NCBI GenBank assembly: GCA_024138025.1
Contig: JAMXBD010001245.1
Location: forward strand, 367,935-431,934
Direction: 5' to 3'
Length of the DNA stretch: 64,000 bases
Origin: Combretum micranthum
Lineage: Eukaryota; Streptophyta; Magnoliopsida; Myrtales; Combretaceae
The number at the start of each line of letters is the position of its first letter. Position 1 is the stretch's first letter. The notes below the pieces were generated by a model. The model was not told the DNA's origin. It made no database searches and was given only the letters and a program-made list of their open reading frames with translations. The position numbers and the translations under genes were made by a program. This document shows positions 38,283-49,839 of this stretch, one piece after another.

Positions 38283-38298
38283 ATCTCCCACTTGGCCC
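38283..38298 (-). other. Copia polypurine tract
   Basis: On the minus strand the sequence GGGCCAAGTGGGAGAT lies immediately before the 3' LTR (TGTTAAATT), as expected for the plus-strand primer. AAGTGGGAGATTGTTA is a very common PPT/LTR junction in plant Copia elements. Confidence 0.8.
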
Positions 38299-38652
38299 AT
38301 GTTACGACATGATGAATCAATAACCAATAAGAGTGCACCATATTTAGAGTTCATCAAATCAGAATTCTCAATTGAATTAAAATGGTTGGATCATGGCGGT
38401 CACACATCTTTTAATGACATGATTCCTTCCATGTATCACATGATCATTATAATTCATAATAACTTAACCGAGGAACATTAAAACTTTAAATTGTCATTTC
38501 CAAATATGCTACTAGTTATCTCATAAACAATAACTGTATACAACCTGATGTAGATAACAAAAGCAAGCAAAACCATAACTTTAACTGAATTCATAAGTGT
38601 CATAATAATACGAGCAGTACAACCATATGTATATATATTTATACATTAACCA

Positions 38653-39681
38653 TCAAATCTGTGAGGACCTGTCTAAAATGCCCATCCGTTCAACATGTCC
38701 AGTAAACGTTTTCGGTGGCAAACCTTTAGTTAACGGGTCCGCTATCATCAGTTCAGTACTAATATGCTCAATTGACACTCTTTGGTTTTGCACTTCTTCC
38801 TTAACAGATAAGTATTTCAAATCCATGTGTTTCGCACCCTTAGAATACCTATCATTCTTAGAGAAGAAAACAGCTGCAGAATTATCACAATAAATTCTTA
38901 ACGGCTTATCTATACTGTCGACTAAATCAAGCCTTAAGATAAAATTCCGCAACCACAATGCATGAATAGTGGCCTCAAAGCATGCCACAAATTCAGCCTC
39001 CATAGTGGAAGTAGCAATGACAGACTGCTTCCCACTCTTCCATGAAACTGCTCCTCCAGCCAACAGAAACATGTAACCAAATGTAGATTTCCTCGAGTCT
39101 ACACATCCAGCATAATCTGAATCCGAATAGCCCACTACTTCAAGATGACTTGACCTTTTATAAGTAAGCATATAATCCTTGGTGCCTTGTAAGTACCTAA
39201 GTACTTTCTTTGCAGCTTTCCAATGATCTATTCCAGGATTACTTTGATATCGGCCTAACATTCCTACAGCGAAACTAATATCTGGCCGAGTGCATGTCTG
39301 AGCATACATCAAGCTTCCAACCAGTGATGCATAGGGAATGGATTCCATTGATTTTCGTTCCAAATCATTCTTTGGACATTGCAATTCACTGAACTTGTCC
39401 CCTTTCTGAATTGGAACTATTCCTGCAGAGCAATTTTCCATTCTAAATCTCTCTAATACTTTATTGATATAGCTTTTCTGAGACAATCCTAACAATCCTT
39501 GTGATCTATTGCGAAATATCTCTATTCCTATCACATAGGATGCCTCGCCCATATCTTTCATTTCAAAAGTTTCAGAGAGAAATTTCTTTACATCATGTAA
39601 CAAACCCATGTCATTAGTAGCCAAAAGGATATCATCGACATATAAGACCAATATAATAAACTTGCTCCCACTGACCTTCAT
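38653..39681 (-). pseudogene. Copia reverse transcriptase C-terminal half and RNase H
   Basis: An open frame of 342 codons. It contains the RT catalytic motif LYVDDILLA near its start, then SLMYAQTCTRPDISFAVG and WKAAKKVLRYLQGT. These are followed by RNase H: GYSDSDYAGC with catalytic aspartates, SWKSGKQSVIATSTMEAEF with the catalytic Glu, and YCDNSAAV. It ends with KHMDLKYLSVKEEV and IADPLTKGL. This is the best-preserved part of the element. A frameshift at about 39690-39740 separates it from the upstream RT part. Confidence 0.93.
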
Positions 39682-39741
39682 ATAGATACACCGATCAACG
39701 GTTTCTCTACAAAACCGTATGATGTAATGGTATTATTGAAC

Positions 39742-40273
39742 TTAATATACCATTGTCGAAGCTTGTTTTAATCCATATATCGACTTCTTTAACTTACACA
39801 CCAAATTTTCTTGTCCTGTGGTTATGAAACCTTCAGGTTGGTCCATATAAACTTCCTCTTCTAAGTCACCATTCAAAAAGGCGGTTTTTACATCCATTTG
39901 GTGAAGCTCTAAATCATAATGAGCCACCAAAGCCATAATAATTCTTAAGGAGTCCTTCTTAGAAACTGGAGAGAAGGTCTCTTTATAGTCAATGCCATCT
40001 TTTAGTGTAACCTTTAGCAACAAGTCTGGCCTTGTATCTTTCGATGTTGCCGTTTGAGTCTCGCTTAGTCTTAAAGACCCATTTACAGCCAACTCGTTTT
40101 GATCCTTCAGGCAACTCTACTAGCTCCCAGACTTTATTTACATCCATTGATTTCATCTCTTCCTTCATGGCATTGAACCACTTTTCAGAATCACTACATT
40201 CCATGGCTTGTCTAAATGAGACTGGATCTTTATCAATGCTTAAGTCAGATTCGTGTTCAAGTGAGTAAACCAC
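39742..40273 (-). pseudogene. Copia reverse transcriptase N-terminal half, frameshifted
   Basis: The segment 39989-40273 contains the RT start (W-x-x-A-M-K-E-E-M, then VGCKWVFKTKRDSNG and YKARLVAKGYT). A frame change near 40010-40030 leads into KDGIDYKETFSPVSKKDSLR, LHQMDVKTAFLNGDLEEEVY (first catalytic Asp region) and KSIYGLKQAS. The overlap of the two frames shows one indel. Another indel beyond KQAS prevents joining to the YVDD part. Confidence 0.92.
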
Positions 40274-40424
40274 ATAGTCATTCGATATAGCTGGTCTTTT
40301 TGTCTCATAGACCTCCGTAATGCCATTTCTTGTGGTGTCCCTTGCTCATTTGTGACTTGCACATTGTTGCTTGGTTCACCTCTAATATGTTCACTTTGTG
40401 TGTTTTGAACATCAACTTGTCGTT

Positions 40425-41770
40425 TCAGCTTGTTGCTTGACTGTGATGCAACAAAAGGAACAACAACCTGAGTAGAAACACTGGGTGTAGGGTCTCTTCT
40501 TGAAATTCTCTAATATCCACCTTTCGTGATTCCCCACTCCCACTAAATTGACCATTTTCAATGAACCGAGCAATACCAGACTCAACTATTCTTGTACTGT
40601 GGTTAGGACAATAAAATCTGTACCCTTTTGATTTTTCAGGATAGCCAATGAAATAACCACTAATGGTTCTTGCATCAAGCTTTCTTTCATGTGGATTATA
40701 TATCCTTATTTCCGCTGGACAGCCCCAAACATGAAGGTGCCTTAAACTGGGTTTCCTACCTGTCCATAATTCATAAGGAGTCTTAGAGACTGCCTTACTA
40801 GGAACCCTGTTCAGCAGATATGCAGCAGTTTTTAATGCATGCATCCATAAGGATAAAGGTACAGTGCTGTAACTTAACATACTCCTAACCATATCCATAA
40901 GTGTACGATTCCGCCTTTCAGCCACACCATTTTGTTGTGGTGTACCAGGCATTGTATACTGTGCACATATGCCTCGACTTTCAAGGAATTTTGCAAATGG
41001 ACCAGGACATTGTCCACTTTCATTGAATTTACCATAATATTCACCACCTCTGTCTGATCTCACTACTTTCACCTTTCTATCTAACTGCCTTTCAACTTCA
41101 TTAACAAACACCTCTAGGATGTCAACTGATTGTGACTTTTCATGCAGTAGATATAAGTAACAATATCGTGAGTAGTCATCAATAAATGTGATGAAATACT
41201 TTTCACCACCCCATGTTGGAATGTCAAAAGGACCACAAATATCAGTGTGTATCAATTCAAGGAGTTCATTACTTCTTGTGGCTGGATTCTTTGATATATG
41301 TCTAGTTTGCTTACCTTTTATGCAATCAACACATATATCCCAGTCAGTAAAATCCAATTGAGGCAAGATTTCACCTTTCACCAACCTCATTACCCTTTCT
41401 TTGGATATATGACCTAATCTTTGATGCCATAAGAAAGCAGAACAATCATTGTGTGCATTACGTTTGTTACCTATACTATGCTCAACAAGAAATAGAGATT
41501 CAGCATACATAACATCAAGATTAAAACGATATAAATTATCAACTAAAGTACCAGATCCATAATAGTACGAATGTCTATACAATGAAAATACACCGTTTCC
41601 AATCTTAAAGTTAAAACCTACTTCATCCAACTTTGCAACAGAAACTAAATTTCTAGCACATTCAGGAACATAGAGACATTTTCTAGATCCAGGCGACACC
41701 CAGTATCCAAAATCAATCTGTACATCCCAATTCCTTCTATTTGTGCCTTCATTCTATTTCCCATATAAAT
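40425..41770 (-). pseudogene. Copia protease remnant, GAG-pre-integrase and integrase
   Basis: The main frame (40425-41699, 424 codons) has CLYVPECARNLVSVAKL, then the GAG-pre-integrase motif LWHQRLGHISKERVMRL and CVDCIKGKQ (zinc-binding HHCC). The integrase core has catalytic D in LIHTDICGPF, D in VVRSDRGGEY and E in QNGVAERRNRTL. It ends with WGCPAEIRIYN and YFIGYPEKSKGYRFYCP. The protease is mostly lost: its LILDTG active-site signature is still readable in another frame at about 41710-41730, so a frameshift lies there. After about 40500 the frame runs out of homology before the RT part. Confidence 0.93.
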
Positions 41771-41777
41771 AAACTGT

Positions 41778-42536
41778 TCAATTCCTCTTATGGGATGGAT
41801 TCAAAGGAATCCCTTTCTTTTCGAACCAAGCCTTTCTTTTTAGACAATCTTTCTTGAAATGACCCGTTTTCTTGCAGAAAAAACACTTCTGATCCTTATG
41901 GATTTGACCTCCACTAACTTTCATAGAGGCTTTGTCCTTCTTCTTACCCTTCTTGCCTGGTTTAGACTTACTGCTACCAGCATCATTATGAACAGTGAGA
42001 TGAACAGAATGATCCTTCATCTTCTTTAATCTCCTTTCTTCCTGAACTAACATGGCCTGTATTTCCTGAAGGTTCCATTTTTCCTTAATGGTGTTGTAAT
42101 TCACCTGAAACTGACTAAACTCAGGAGGAAGCGAATTGATGATGAATTGAACCAAAAAAGATTCACTCACATCCATACCCATTAACTTCAGTTTTGCTAC
42201 TAGATTAGCCATGCATGTCACATGATCATGAATGGGCTGTGACCAATCAAATTTCTTGGTCGTTAGCTCACTCATTAGGCTCCCTACAATAGATTTGTCA
42301 GCTATATCTGATTGAGAGTATTCCTTAATTCACATTATAAATTCCCTTGCATTTTCCGTCTTAGGCATCGATGGCTTGACATTTTCAGCTATCGTCATTC
42401 GCATCAAGTTTAAACTCATCTTATTAGATCGTTCCCAAGTCTCATAAAGAGACTTGTCTGACTCAGTACTAGTCTCAGTAATGGCTGCAAACTTTTCATC
42501 AGAAATAATTGCTAGATCCAAATCCAAAATGCCCAT
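41778..42536 (-). pseudogene. Copia gag with zinc knuckle, one in-frame stop
   Basis: The frame starting at 42536 (MGILDLDLAI) and the one at 42275 are the same frame, split by a single TGA at 42330-42332 after AREFIM. The gag core has YETWERSNKMSLNLMRMTI, then MANLVAKLKLMGMDVSES and INSLPPEFSQFQVNYN. It continues with MLVQEERRLKKM, a basic KPGKKGKKKDK linker, and the nucleocapsid knuckle CFFCKKTGHFKKDC (CX2CX4HX4C intact). The stop at 41778 precedes the protease frameshift. Confidence 0.92.
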
Positions 42537-43240
42537 TTGAAATTAGATCTTTTGACCATTTTGCATAGTTTAGCCCATTGAACTTGATCATTCCATTGCC
42601 CAAAGCGAACAAATTACTAGAAGATGTAAATGTAATCTAAATATACAAATTAATGCTTTGAGTAAACTTAAATGGATTCAAACAAATGATAAACTTTAAC
42701 TATGTATTTAAGGTCACCTTTGGGTGATACTTTAATGCATAACTTTAATCAATAATGATGCCTAGATAAATATACTTTGATAGATCAATCAATCATACTT
42801 AAGTCAATATGTATGTTATCTTTGGATATACAGCCATATTCACCCAGTATATCAATGAATCTCTTTTAGTATCATTAATTATAAGCAATGATCCATCTTT
42901 GGATGATCTCTTAGCCTTATGATTAATGATTACAATTGTTCATTTCAAACTTTTATATCATTTCATTAGCATCTAAAGAAGATGAACAATTGAAATTCAC
43001 AATTAAATATTTAAATCCTTCCAAGCTAGGCCACTTTGGTGACTAAAAGCTTTTGACATTTCATTTACACTAACATAATCTCAACAAACATCAAACTTTT
43101 CAATCATTAAGATCATTCAAATTAACAAATATCAATAAACTATCGTTAATGCGGAAAATATCATAAATATAGCACATATATATGAAATAGCCATGAATTC
43201 CTTAAATTGCATATCAATGTGATAATAGAATGAAAAATAT
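42537..43240 (-). other. Copia untranslated leader, gag-proximal part
   Basis: Non-coding AT-rich leader between gag and the nested solo LTR. The remaining leader continues at 45862-46216. Pre-insertion leader length is about 1.07 kb. Confidence 0.7.
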
Positions 43241-45861
43241 ATATATGTGTATGCTTAGTAATATAATTAATGAATGTGTTATTTTATATGTGATTAGTAT
43301 TATGAATTAATATTATTGTTGGATGTTTATAAATGTTTGTATAGTATAATGAATGTGTGTGTCCTTTTACAAATTAATATGCATATGTTATGTTTAGAAT
43401 TTAATTAAATTGCTTTTGAATTTGTTTAAATCATGACAGAATTTTTGGCTAAATTTAGACCCACTTTTTGAGCTCAAATTTAATGAATTTGCCTAAATTA
43501 ACTTTAGGTCAAATATACCCCTAATGACTAAATTTGGATGAGGTTTGACCTTGTTTAGGCATGCTTTGGACACTTTTTGGGGTAGTCCTCCCTTTCATCC
43601 GAATTTTCTTTCTTTTCCTTCTTTCTTTCTTTTCTTCTTTCTTTCTTCCTTTTCTTAATCCAAAATCTTAAACCCTAAGCCAAGGTTTACTACAAGCTTA
43701 AGCATTTGAATAACATTCCAAGCCAAGAACCAATCATGTGAGTTTAATGCAACCTTTATCTTTTATTTCATGTCTTATAATGTGTTGTTTGTAAATGTTA
43801 GAATAAATATGAGTTTGAGGTGATAATTAGTGTGGAATTGATTTGGTGTGTTGATGATAGTTTGAATGGGATTAAGTGGCTAATGGAGTGGTAGTATATA
43901 TCTTATAAGAGTGTGGATGTGTGGGGATGAGTATTTTAGAAGATTGAAGAATGACTAGTTGTTATGTAAATTTGAAGTGTGATTAGTGTTTTGATGATTT
44001 TAAGTAGAATTCATGTTGTTAGGATAGTATTTGGATCATATAACAAGCTTTAGAAAGTTTGGAAAATTTTTTAGAAATGAACAAGTGTAGTAAAACAGGG
44101 GAGTTCAAAAACAATTTTCGTATAGATTAAAATTTGAACGTACGCCGGCATCTGGGGATTCTACGCCGCCGGCGTAGAGGCGGTGTAGAAAGCCCACATA
44201 ATCAAATTTCTTAACGTCGCTTTGTTACGCCGCCGGCAATTTGAGCTTCTACACCGCCGGCCTACAGGCGGTGTTGAAAGCCCACAGAATCAAATTTCTT
44301 AAGGCCGACCGAACGCCGCCGGCTTTCGCCAGAAGAGTCAGCCGGTGTTCTTTCTTCCATATTGTACGCTGGCTGCTGGGAATCAAGGCCGCTGACGTAC
44401 GTGTGAAAGCTGCCCGTGTATTTATGTAAGCGGCCGGCTTACACCTCTCTGGACGTTTTGAAAATTTTGGGATTTTGGATTCTACGCCGGCTCAAAGCCG
44501 CCGGCGTAGAATGAGGGCAGTCGGCGTACCCTTGAACGCTGCCAGCGTTGGCAGTGTGAATTTTCAGGACATTGAACACCAGCTCAACGCCACCGGTGTT
44601 GAGTACCGGCGTATCCCCTGTGCTTTTGAATTTTAAGAACTTTTTCTAAATTTTTCCAAAGTTTGTTATTTGAGCAATTATGTATTTATTAAGCGATCTA
44701 GGATATAATAGGGTGCTTAAATGCTTTATTTTGACTTTGAATTAATTTATTTGGATTTCTTGGATGTATTTATATTTTATACTAGTTAATTAGAGCTTAA
44801 GCTAAGAGTGAATTTAATATTGATTAAACAGTGATAGATCCTCGCTCAGTCAACCCTGTTAACTTCCGAGTTATTCCAGGTACGCAGTAACTTGTTTGTC
44901 TCTTTGCTAGGGTAGGCATCAAGATTAAACTACTCAAAAATAAGAGAATACTATTGTTATATGTGTGTTGATTGTCGTTGTTTGCCGTTGAATCTGGTTC
45001 GGAGAGCGGCACCCTGCTCAGATTGGGGGCAGGGTACTTTCTCGTTAACGGATAGAATTGTTTAGGAGATATGAGTATCCGAGCTGCTCATATCAACCCC
45101 CTGAGCGTCGTGATGCGTTACTTAGGAACCCCTAGTATTACGGGCTACGCCAGAAGGTGGGGCTGCCTAGTCTGTATGAACAGTAGGGACCACTCAGGGA
45201 GGCGGACGTAATACTAGAACCTTGTTGTCCGGAGTTTGAATACTCCCGTGTTGTCTTACTCACTAAATATTTAATAATAAATAAGTGATTGTTGTATAGT
45301 GCATTTAGCCTAAGAATGTGTGATCCACTTCGCATTTTGTATTCGTTACTTGTGTACTGGGCCTTTGGCTCATATTTTATCTATTTCAGGTGATGATTCT
45401 GATGAGTTCTATACGAGTATGGGGTACGGAACCGACTTCGAAGACTTTCTTGATGGGTTGGAGGATTAGAGATGACCATGGACTCAATGGACCCTATAAA
45501 AGTAATAGATTAGATGAAATTCCTTTTGGTTGATAGTGTAAATATAGTGTTAGTTGAGTTGTGTTTTGAGAATTTTGTTTAGGCTTGTATTGGGTGTAAT
45601 ATATGTATATATGTATGTTTTTAGCTATTTAGAAGTTGAGTTATTTCCTTTGCCAAAACGTGTTGTAGTATAGATTTGCTTAAGGTTTTAAAAAAAAAAA
45701 ATCTATGTCTTTTGTTGTATAATATCTTTATAGAATTAGATAAACAATTACTCAAACAACCCTTTAGGCAACCTTACATATAATCTTAGGGGTTATATGT
45801 GGTTGGGGAACCGTTATCTCCTATTTCAAATATAGGGGTAATAGCGGGTCCTTACAATATA
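43241..45861 (+). mobile_element. Solo LTR nested in the Copia leader, TSD ATATA
   Basis: The LTR spans 43246-45856 (2611 bp), begins TGTGTATGC and ends GGGTCCTTACA. It is flanked by ATATA at 43241-43245 and 45857-45861. No coding, PBS or PPT lies inside, so it is a solo LTR. Features: a CT-rich tract near 43600-43660, a GC-rich block (44140-44620) of repeated GCCGCCGGC, and a GC-rich segment at 45000-45240. The architecture resembles the solo LTR at 14044-17700. Orientation is inferred from the CT-rich leader and from similarity of the 3' end to gypsy LTRs. ATATA lies in an AT repeat, so the left boundary could shift by 2 bp. Confidence 0.82.
44140..44620. repeat. GC-rich block with repeated GCCGGC palindromes
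   Basis: The motif CGCCGCCGGCGTAG and variants occurs at least ten times. A segment GGCGTAGAGGCGGTGTAGAAAG (44171) recurs 88 bp later (44259) together with its CCCACA..ATCAAATTTCTTAA tail, so part of the block is a direct duplication. The block is sharply GC-rich and CpG-rich compared with its surroundings. Confidence 0.8.
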
Positions 45862-46218
45862 TTTGCAGATATTTGTTTTTATTTTCCATGTTCGTGAAGC
45901 ATACACAGACTAAACTATGTTTGGAAATAGGAACACATAATTCAACGTTCCGTTAAATGTTCGTACTCGTACACTTCCAATTTCGGTCAAATCCAATTCC
46001 AGGATTCAAAATCACGTCATGTTAAATCTCGTTGTCTATATTTCATTTTCGGAAATCAGGAATATTTCATGGAATATTTATATTACGGAAACATATGTTC
46101 CTTCATTCATGTTTTATGAAATATTATTGTTTTCCGAAATGGAAAACATGAAAAGCAATAATTCGTTAATGCAAACGTCAAACATTTCGGAAAATTAAAT
46201 TGAATAGATTTTCCATAC

Positions 46219-46231
46219 CTGCTCTGATACT
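46219..46231 (-). other. Copia primer-binding site (initiator Met tRNA type)
   Basis: Read on the minus strand, TAGTATCAGAGCAG follows the 5' LTR end (CTGACA) after about 3 bp. TATCAGAGC matches the complement of the 3' end of initiator methionine tRNA, the usual Copia primer. Confidence 0.88.
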
Positions 46232-46234
46232 AAT

Positions 46235-46656
46235 TGTCAGAAATTCTTAAATTTTACAAAAAAACAAATCTTCATGTAAAACTAATTTCAAATCAGGATC
46301 TTCTAAACATGATAGAAACAATCAAAATTATAATGGTTTTGATACATACCGTTGTCCATGATTTTAAATTCCAATCAAGAGAAGAAAATCTGTTTCGATT
46401 TTGTTTTTGTGATTTTCTCTCACTCTACCTTTCTCTGTTCTGTTTCTCTTTTGATGATGGAGAATAAAAAATTATTTTGTAATGAAAAGTCACGATACTT
46501 TTCTTTTAACTGTCATATATAAATAAGGAGAGTGGAGCGGTTTGAAACCCTATGACTCAAAATTACCATTATGCCAAAATGACAATCATATTGAATCTTT
46601 CATATGAGAGTCATACCATAAGTCACATGGGCCATTAATGTTAAAATAATTTAACA
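46235..46656 (-). repeat. Copia 5' LTR (right copy)
   Basis: 422 bp, TGTCAGAAATTC to TTTAACA on the plus strand. It pairs with 37857-38282 and is followed by the GATAT duplication at 46657-46661. Confidence 0.93.
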
Positions 46657-46661
46657 GATAT

Positions 46662-48039
46662 AATTTGGAAGATAACACCTTATTCAGAAATAATATTAAT
46701 ATTATTATGTTACATATATCTTAACATACTAAAAAAAAAAATCCAAAAATAACAATATGCAATGTTGTCAAACCCAACTCGATGGTTGAACCAAGCATGT
46801 GAGGCAGTTAAGGGTTAAAAGGTTGGATTGGGTTCAACGGAAGTCACTAAAACTATAATCATAATTCATACTTTAATTTAAAGGAAAATAAAAAGCTTGT
46901 ATTTACATTAAATTACAAGTTTAAATAAACTAAAACTTAAGTATTTATTAAAATAAAATGAAATATACATTTTTGCTTAAGTATAGCACAATGATATTTT
47001 TTCTTACTATATTATATGTTAACATATGAAATAAGTATTCATACATCAAATAAATTGAAACTTATGTATTTACCGAATAACATAATACATATAATTACTT
47101 ATATAATAAATAATATTTGCTTGATCTATAAAACATTAATCAAATATTGAGATCATCATCATGATTGATGGTTTATGGTATTTCAATTAAGTTTTAGTTT
47201 TTAATTTCTATTGTTATGTAATTTTTTGTTAGGTTAGTTTTTATTTTCAATTGTTGTCTAGTTGGAAAAGAAAGGAAAAAAAAAAAAGAAAAAAAGAGAT
47301 ACTTTTAATTAAGTATAGTTTCATCATTAATGCTGGTGTAAAGCATATTCTGAATGTTGTAGCGTAAATCTCTATTTGCATCATTAATACTGTTAGTGCA
47401 AGTTTTAAGCGTATTTCTTCATTAAAAAGGCATTTCATCTCTAAATATTGGTTTTCTTTGTTTCTTTTCATTATATGATGTTAGATTACATGTGATAGAA
47501 TTTGATAATAAGTTAAGGAATGTGGGATAACCAACCACTTGTTTCTGACATTTTATTTAACAAACATAATTCCAAAATCTTAAGTTATGTTTTTTACAAA
47601 AATGTTCTACTCTACTTTTAAATAATGTTGGCACATGATACTTCCTTGCACCTACTTGACATTGATTACCACCATGAACCACTAAGTACTTCTATTTTAT
47701 CTAAAAACCCATACAAAATTAATCGTCTAAGATGCCTCTGATATTGGTTTAAGTACTTATCCCACATTACTAAAACTGACAAGCTTAGAAAATAAGTATG
47801 TGAATAATATGTGACTGCTGGAAGAGGAATGAATTAAAAGTGGATAAATCTAATTGGTCAGCCATTCTCATGTCTCTCTTGCCACAATTTTTTCAATTTT
47901 ACAAAAGTAGCATTGGGTTATAGATCCAATCCATATGAGTCTATAATCAAGAAAAACCTAAGTATATTGTATATACTTATAAAAAAAAGACTTGAAAAAC
48001 AAGGAGATTTGAGCATAACAAAAGAGTTCTAATCCTGTA
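46662..48039. other. Gene-free spacer between two Copia elements
   Basis: AT-rich sequence with no supported gene or repeat end. Confidence 0.5.
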
Positions 48040-48608
48040 TGTTGGCACAAGAGAAACAAAGGCCGCCGGCCTTGAATGAATATAACCGGCCTTGAAATTG
48101 AAAATTCATGTTAAGAGCTTGGATTAGTGAAGGCCGGCATCAAAGCTGTCAGCGTACAAACCGGTGTATGTGTTTCCAAAACAACAGTGTGTTCAACGCC
48201 GTCTTTAAGTCGCCAGCCTTCATTTTAATTGTGCCAGCCTATGTACAATTCGTGCTTTCCCTTTGTGTTCATATATGTACTCCTTATTTGGTCTTAGGAT
48301 TAGGTGGTAGCTATTCTTAAACCCTATAGAGAGAGTCTAGAGAGAAAGAGGTCTGTTGTTATTGAAATTCATCATTGTAGTGAGGATTTGAGTGATCTAC
48401 TAGTGTTATCTAGCGAAGAAAAACTGTTGTATCCCATTATTATTGATAATGGAGGAAATTTGCACTGCGGTCCTCTGGTTTTTCCCTAATTAGGGTTTTC
48501 CACGTAAATCCTGGTGGTGTTATTTTTAATTCTATAATTGTTGTTATCACATTGGTAAGAGAAAAAATCTATTTTTGATTACAGGTTATTGAAGGATTTT
48601 TCCTAACA
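48040..48608 (+). repeat. 5' LTR of a truncated Copia element
   Basis: Starts TGTTGGCAC and ends TCCTAACA, directly followed by AGTGGTATCAGAGC. The U3-like first 200 bp contains GCCGCCGGCC and CCGGCC motifs. AAACCCTAT with GAGAGAGTCTAGAGAGAAAG around 48320-48350 suits an R/U5 start. No 3' partner LTR exists in the window, so the start is inferred from TG and composition. Confidence 0.72.
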
Positions 48609-48610
48609 AG

Positions 48611-48622
48611 TGGTATCAGAGC
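48611..48622 (+). other. Copia primer-binding site (initiator Met tRNA type)
   Basis: TGGTATCAGAGC, the full canonical 12-bp match, lies 2 bp after the LTR end. Confidence 0.92.
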
Positions 48623-48671
48623 GCCAGGTTGAAAGGAAAAAAAACTAGAGTTTTGTTCTTATATTGCAAGC

Positions 48672-49270
48672 ATGGTTGAATCATTAGATGCGATGATTAA
48701 ATTGAATTCATTAAATTATACTATCTGGGATATTGTGAAGCCACCAGATAAATCTGATCAAAATTGGGCAATCTTGCATAGAAAATTCGATTATATCCGA
48801 CAATGGGTTGATCACAATGTGTATCATCATATACCCCAGGAAACCAGAGTTGATGTACTATGGAGGAAATTGGAGTCCATGTATGAGAGGCAGACTGCCT
48901 TGAATAAAACCTTCTTGATTAGAAGAGTGGTAAATTTGAAGTATAAGGATGGATCCAATATGACTAAGCACTTGAATGATTTTCAAGACTTGGTGAATCG
49001 ATTAAATGCTATAAAGCTAGTGCTTGTAGATGAGATTCAAGCACTTTTGTTGTTGAGCTCACTACCTGAAAGCTAGGAGATACTTGTGGTGTCTGTTAGT
49101 AATTCTGCTCCAGATGGAAAGCTTACCATTGCAATGGTGAAAGATAGCCTGATGAATGAAGAAGCCAGAAGGAAAGATTTGGGTGCAAGTTCTAAGAATC
49201 AGGCACTTGTTACTGACAAGCAAGAAAGGCTTGGTAGAAGTAGGAACAGAGGTTCAATTGATAAATCTAT
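48672..49270 (+). pseudogene. Copia gag, interrupted by one stop and truncated
   Basis: From ATG 48672 the frame gives MVESLDAMIKLNSLNYTIW, then WRKLESMYERQTALNKTFL and a LKYKDGSNMTKHLNDFQDLV segment: a UBN2/Retrotran_gag_2-type Copia gag. The TAG at 49074-49076 replaces a codon that is Trp (TGG) in the expected LLLSSLPESWE motif. Past the stop the gag continues with LTIAMVKDSLMNEEARRKD. The zinc knuckle is absent because the sequence jumps to integrase at about 49270. Confidence 0.88.
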
Positions 49271-49835
49271 CTTCCTCTTATGCTTTGGATGGAGATATCC
49301 TAGAGAGAATCTAGACAAGTAAAGAAATTTCTTATAAACACTTACGAGTGTTTGGTTGCAGGGCATTTGTGCATATTCCAAAGGATGAAAGAACGAAGCT
49401 AAATGCAAATTCAAAGCAATGTATTTTTTTTTGGGTTATGCACATGATGAGTATGGGTATAGGTTGTGGGATCTAACTGAGAAACGGATTATTAGAAGTA
49501 GAGATGTGGTCTTTCTTGAAGACCAAACCATTGAAGATATTGAGAAGCTAGAAAAGTTGAAATCCTCATATCAAATCCCTATAAACGTAGATCCATTGCC
49601 TTCACTTGAAGATTCTAACGATCGGGGGAGATGTGGAAGACACAGTTGAAGAAACCAAGAGCTTCATTAGCAGATTGGGTTGAGAAGATCTTCAAGAGAT
49701 AGAAGACCATCAATCAGATACAGTCTAGATGAGTATGTGATACCGACTGAAGGGGGAGAGCTTGGATGTTATCAAGAGGTAATGATACATGAGCAAAAAA
49801 AAAATGGGTTAAAGCCATGTAAGAAGAGATAAAAT
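49271..49835 (+). pseudogene. Copia integrase C-terminus and RT start, after an internal deletion
   Basis: Readable segments in several frames are: H-L-R-V-F-G-C-R-A-F-V-H-I-P-K-D-E-R (about 49340-49395), then YAHDEYGYRLWD, IRSRDVVFLEDQTIEDIEKL, and near 49680-49740 a basic R-R-S-S-R-x-R-R-P-S-x-R-Y-S stretch. The last recognisable part is the linker before RT (E-G-G-E, then EQKKKWVKAM). Zinc knuckle, protease and integrase core are missing, so about 2 kb was deleted. The fragment stops where the 360-bp array begins. Confidence 0.85.
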
Positions 49836-49839
49836 CACA

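Larger units (their letters stand above)
37852..46661 (-). mobile_element. Ty1/Copia retrotransposon with both LTRs, TSD GATAT, carrying a nested solo LTR
   Basis: The element spans 37857-46656 and is oriented on the minus strand. Two LTRs of about 425 bp begin TG and end CA. GATAT duplications lie at 37852-37856 and 46657-46661. On the minus strand the order is 5' LTR, PBS (TATCAGAGC), long leader, gag, protease, integrase, RT, RNase H, PPT, 3' LTR, which is the Copia gene order. A 2.6-kb solo LTR sits in the leader; without it the element is about 6.2 kb. By eye the LTRs differ at roughly 20 of about 420 positions, so it is not a recent insertion. An in-frame stop and several frameshifts make it non-autonomous. 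Confidence 0.95.

Noticed and set aside
44241..44429. ORF in the GC-rich block of the nested solo LTR
   Set aside because: The frame is a by-product of the GC-rich repeats in a non-coding LTR.
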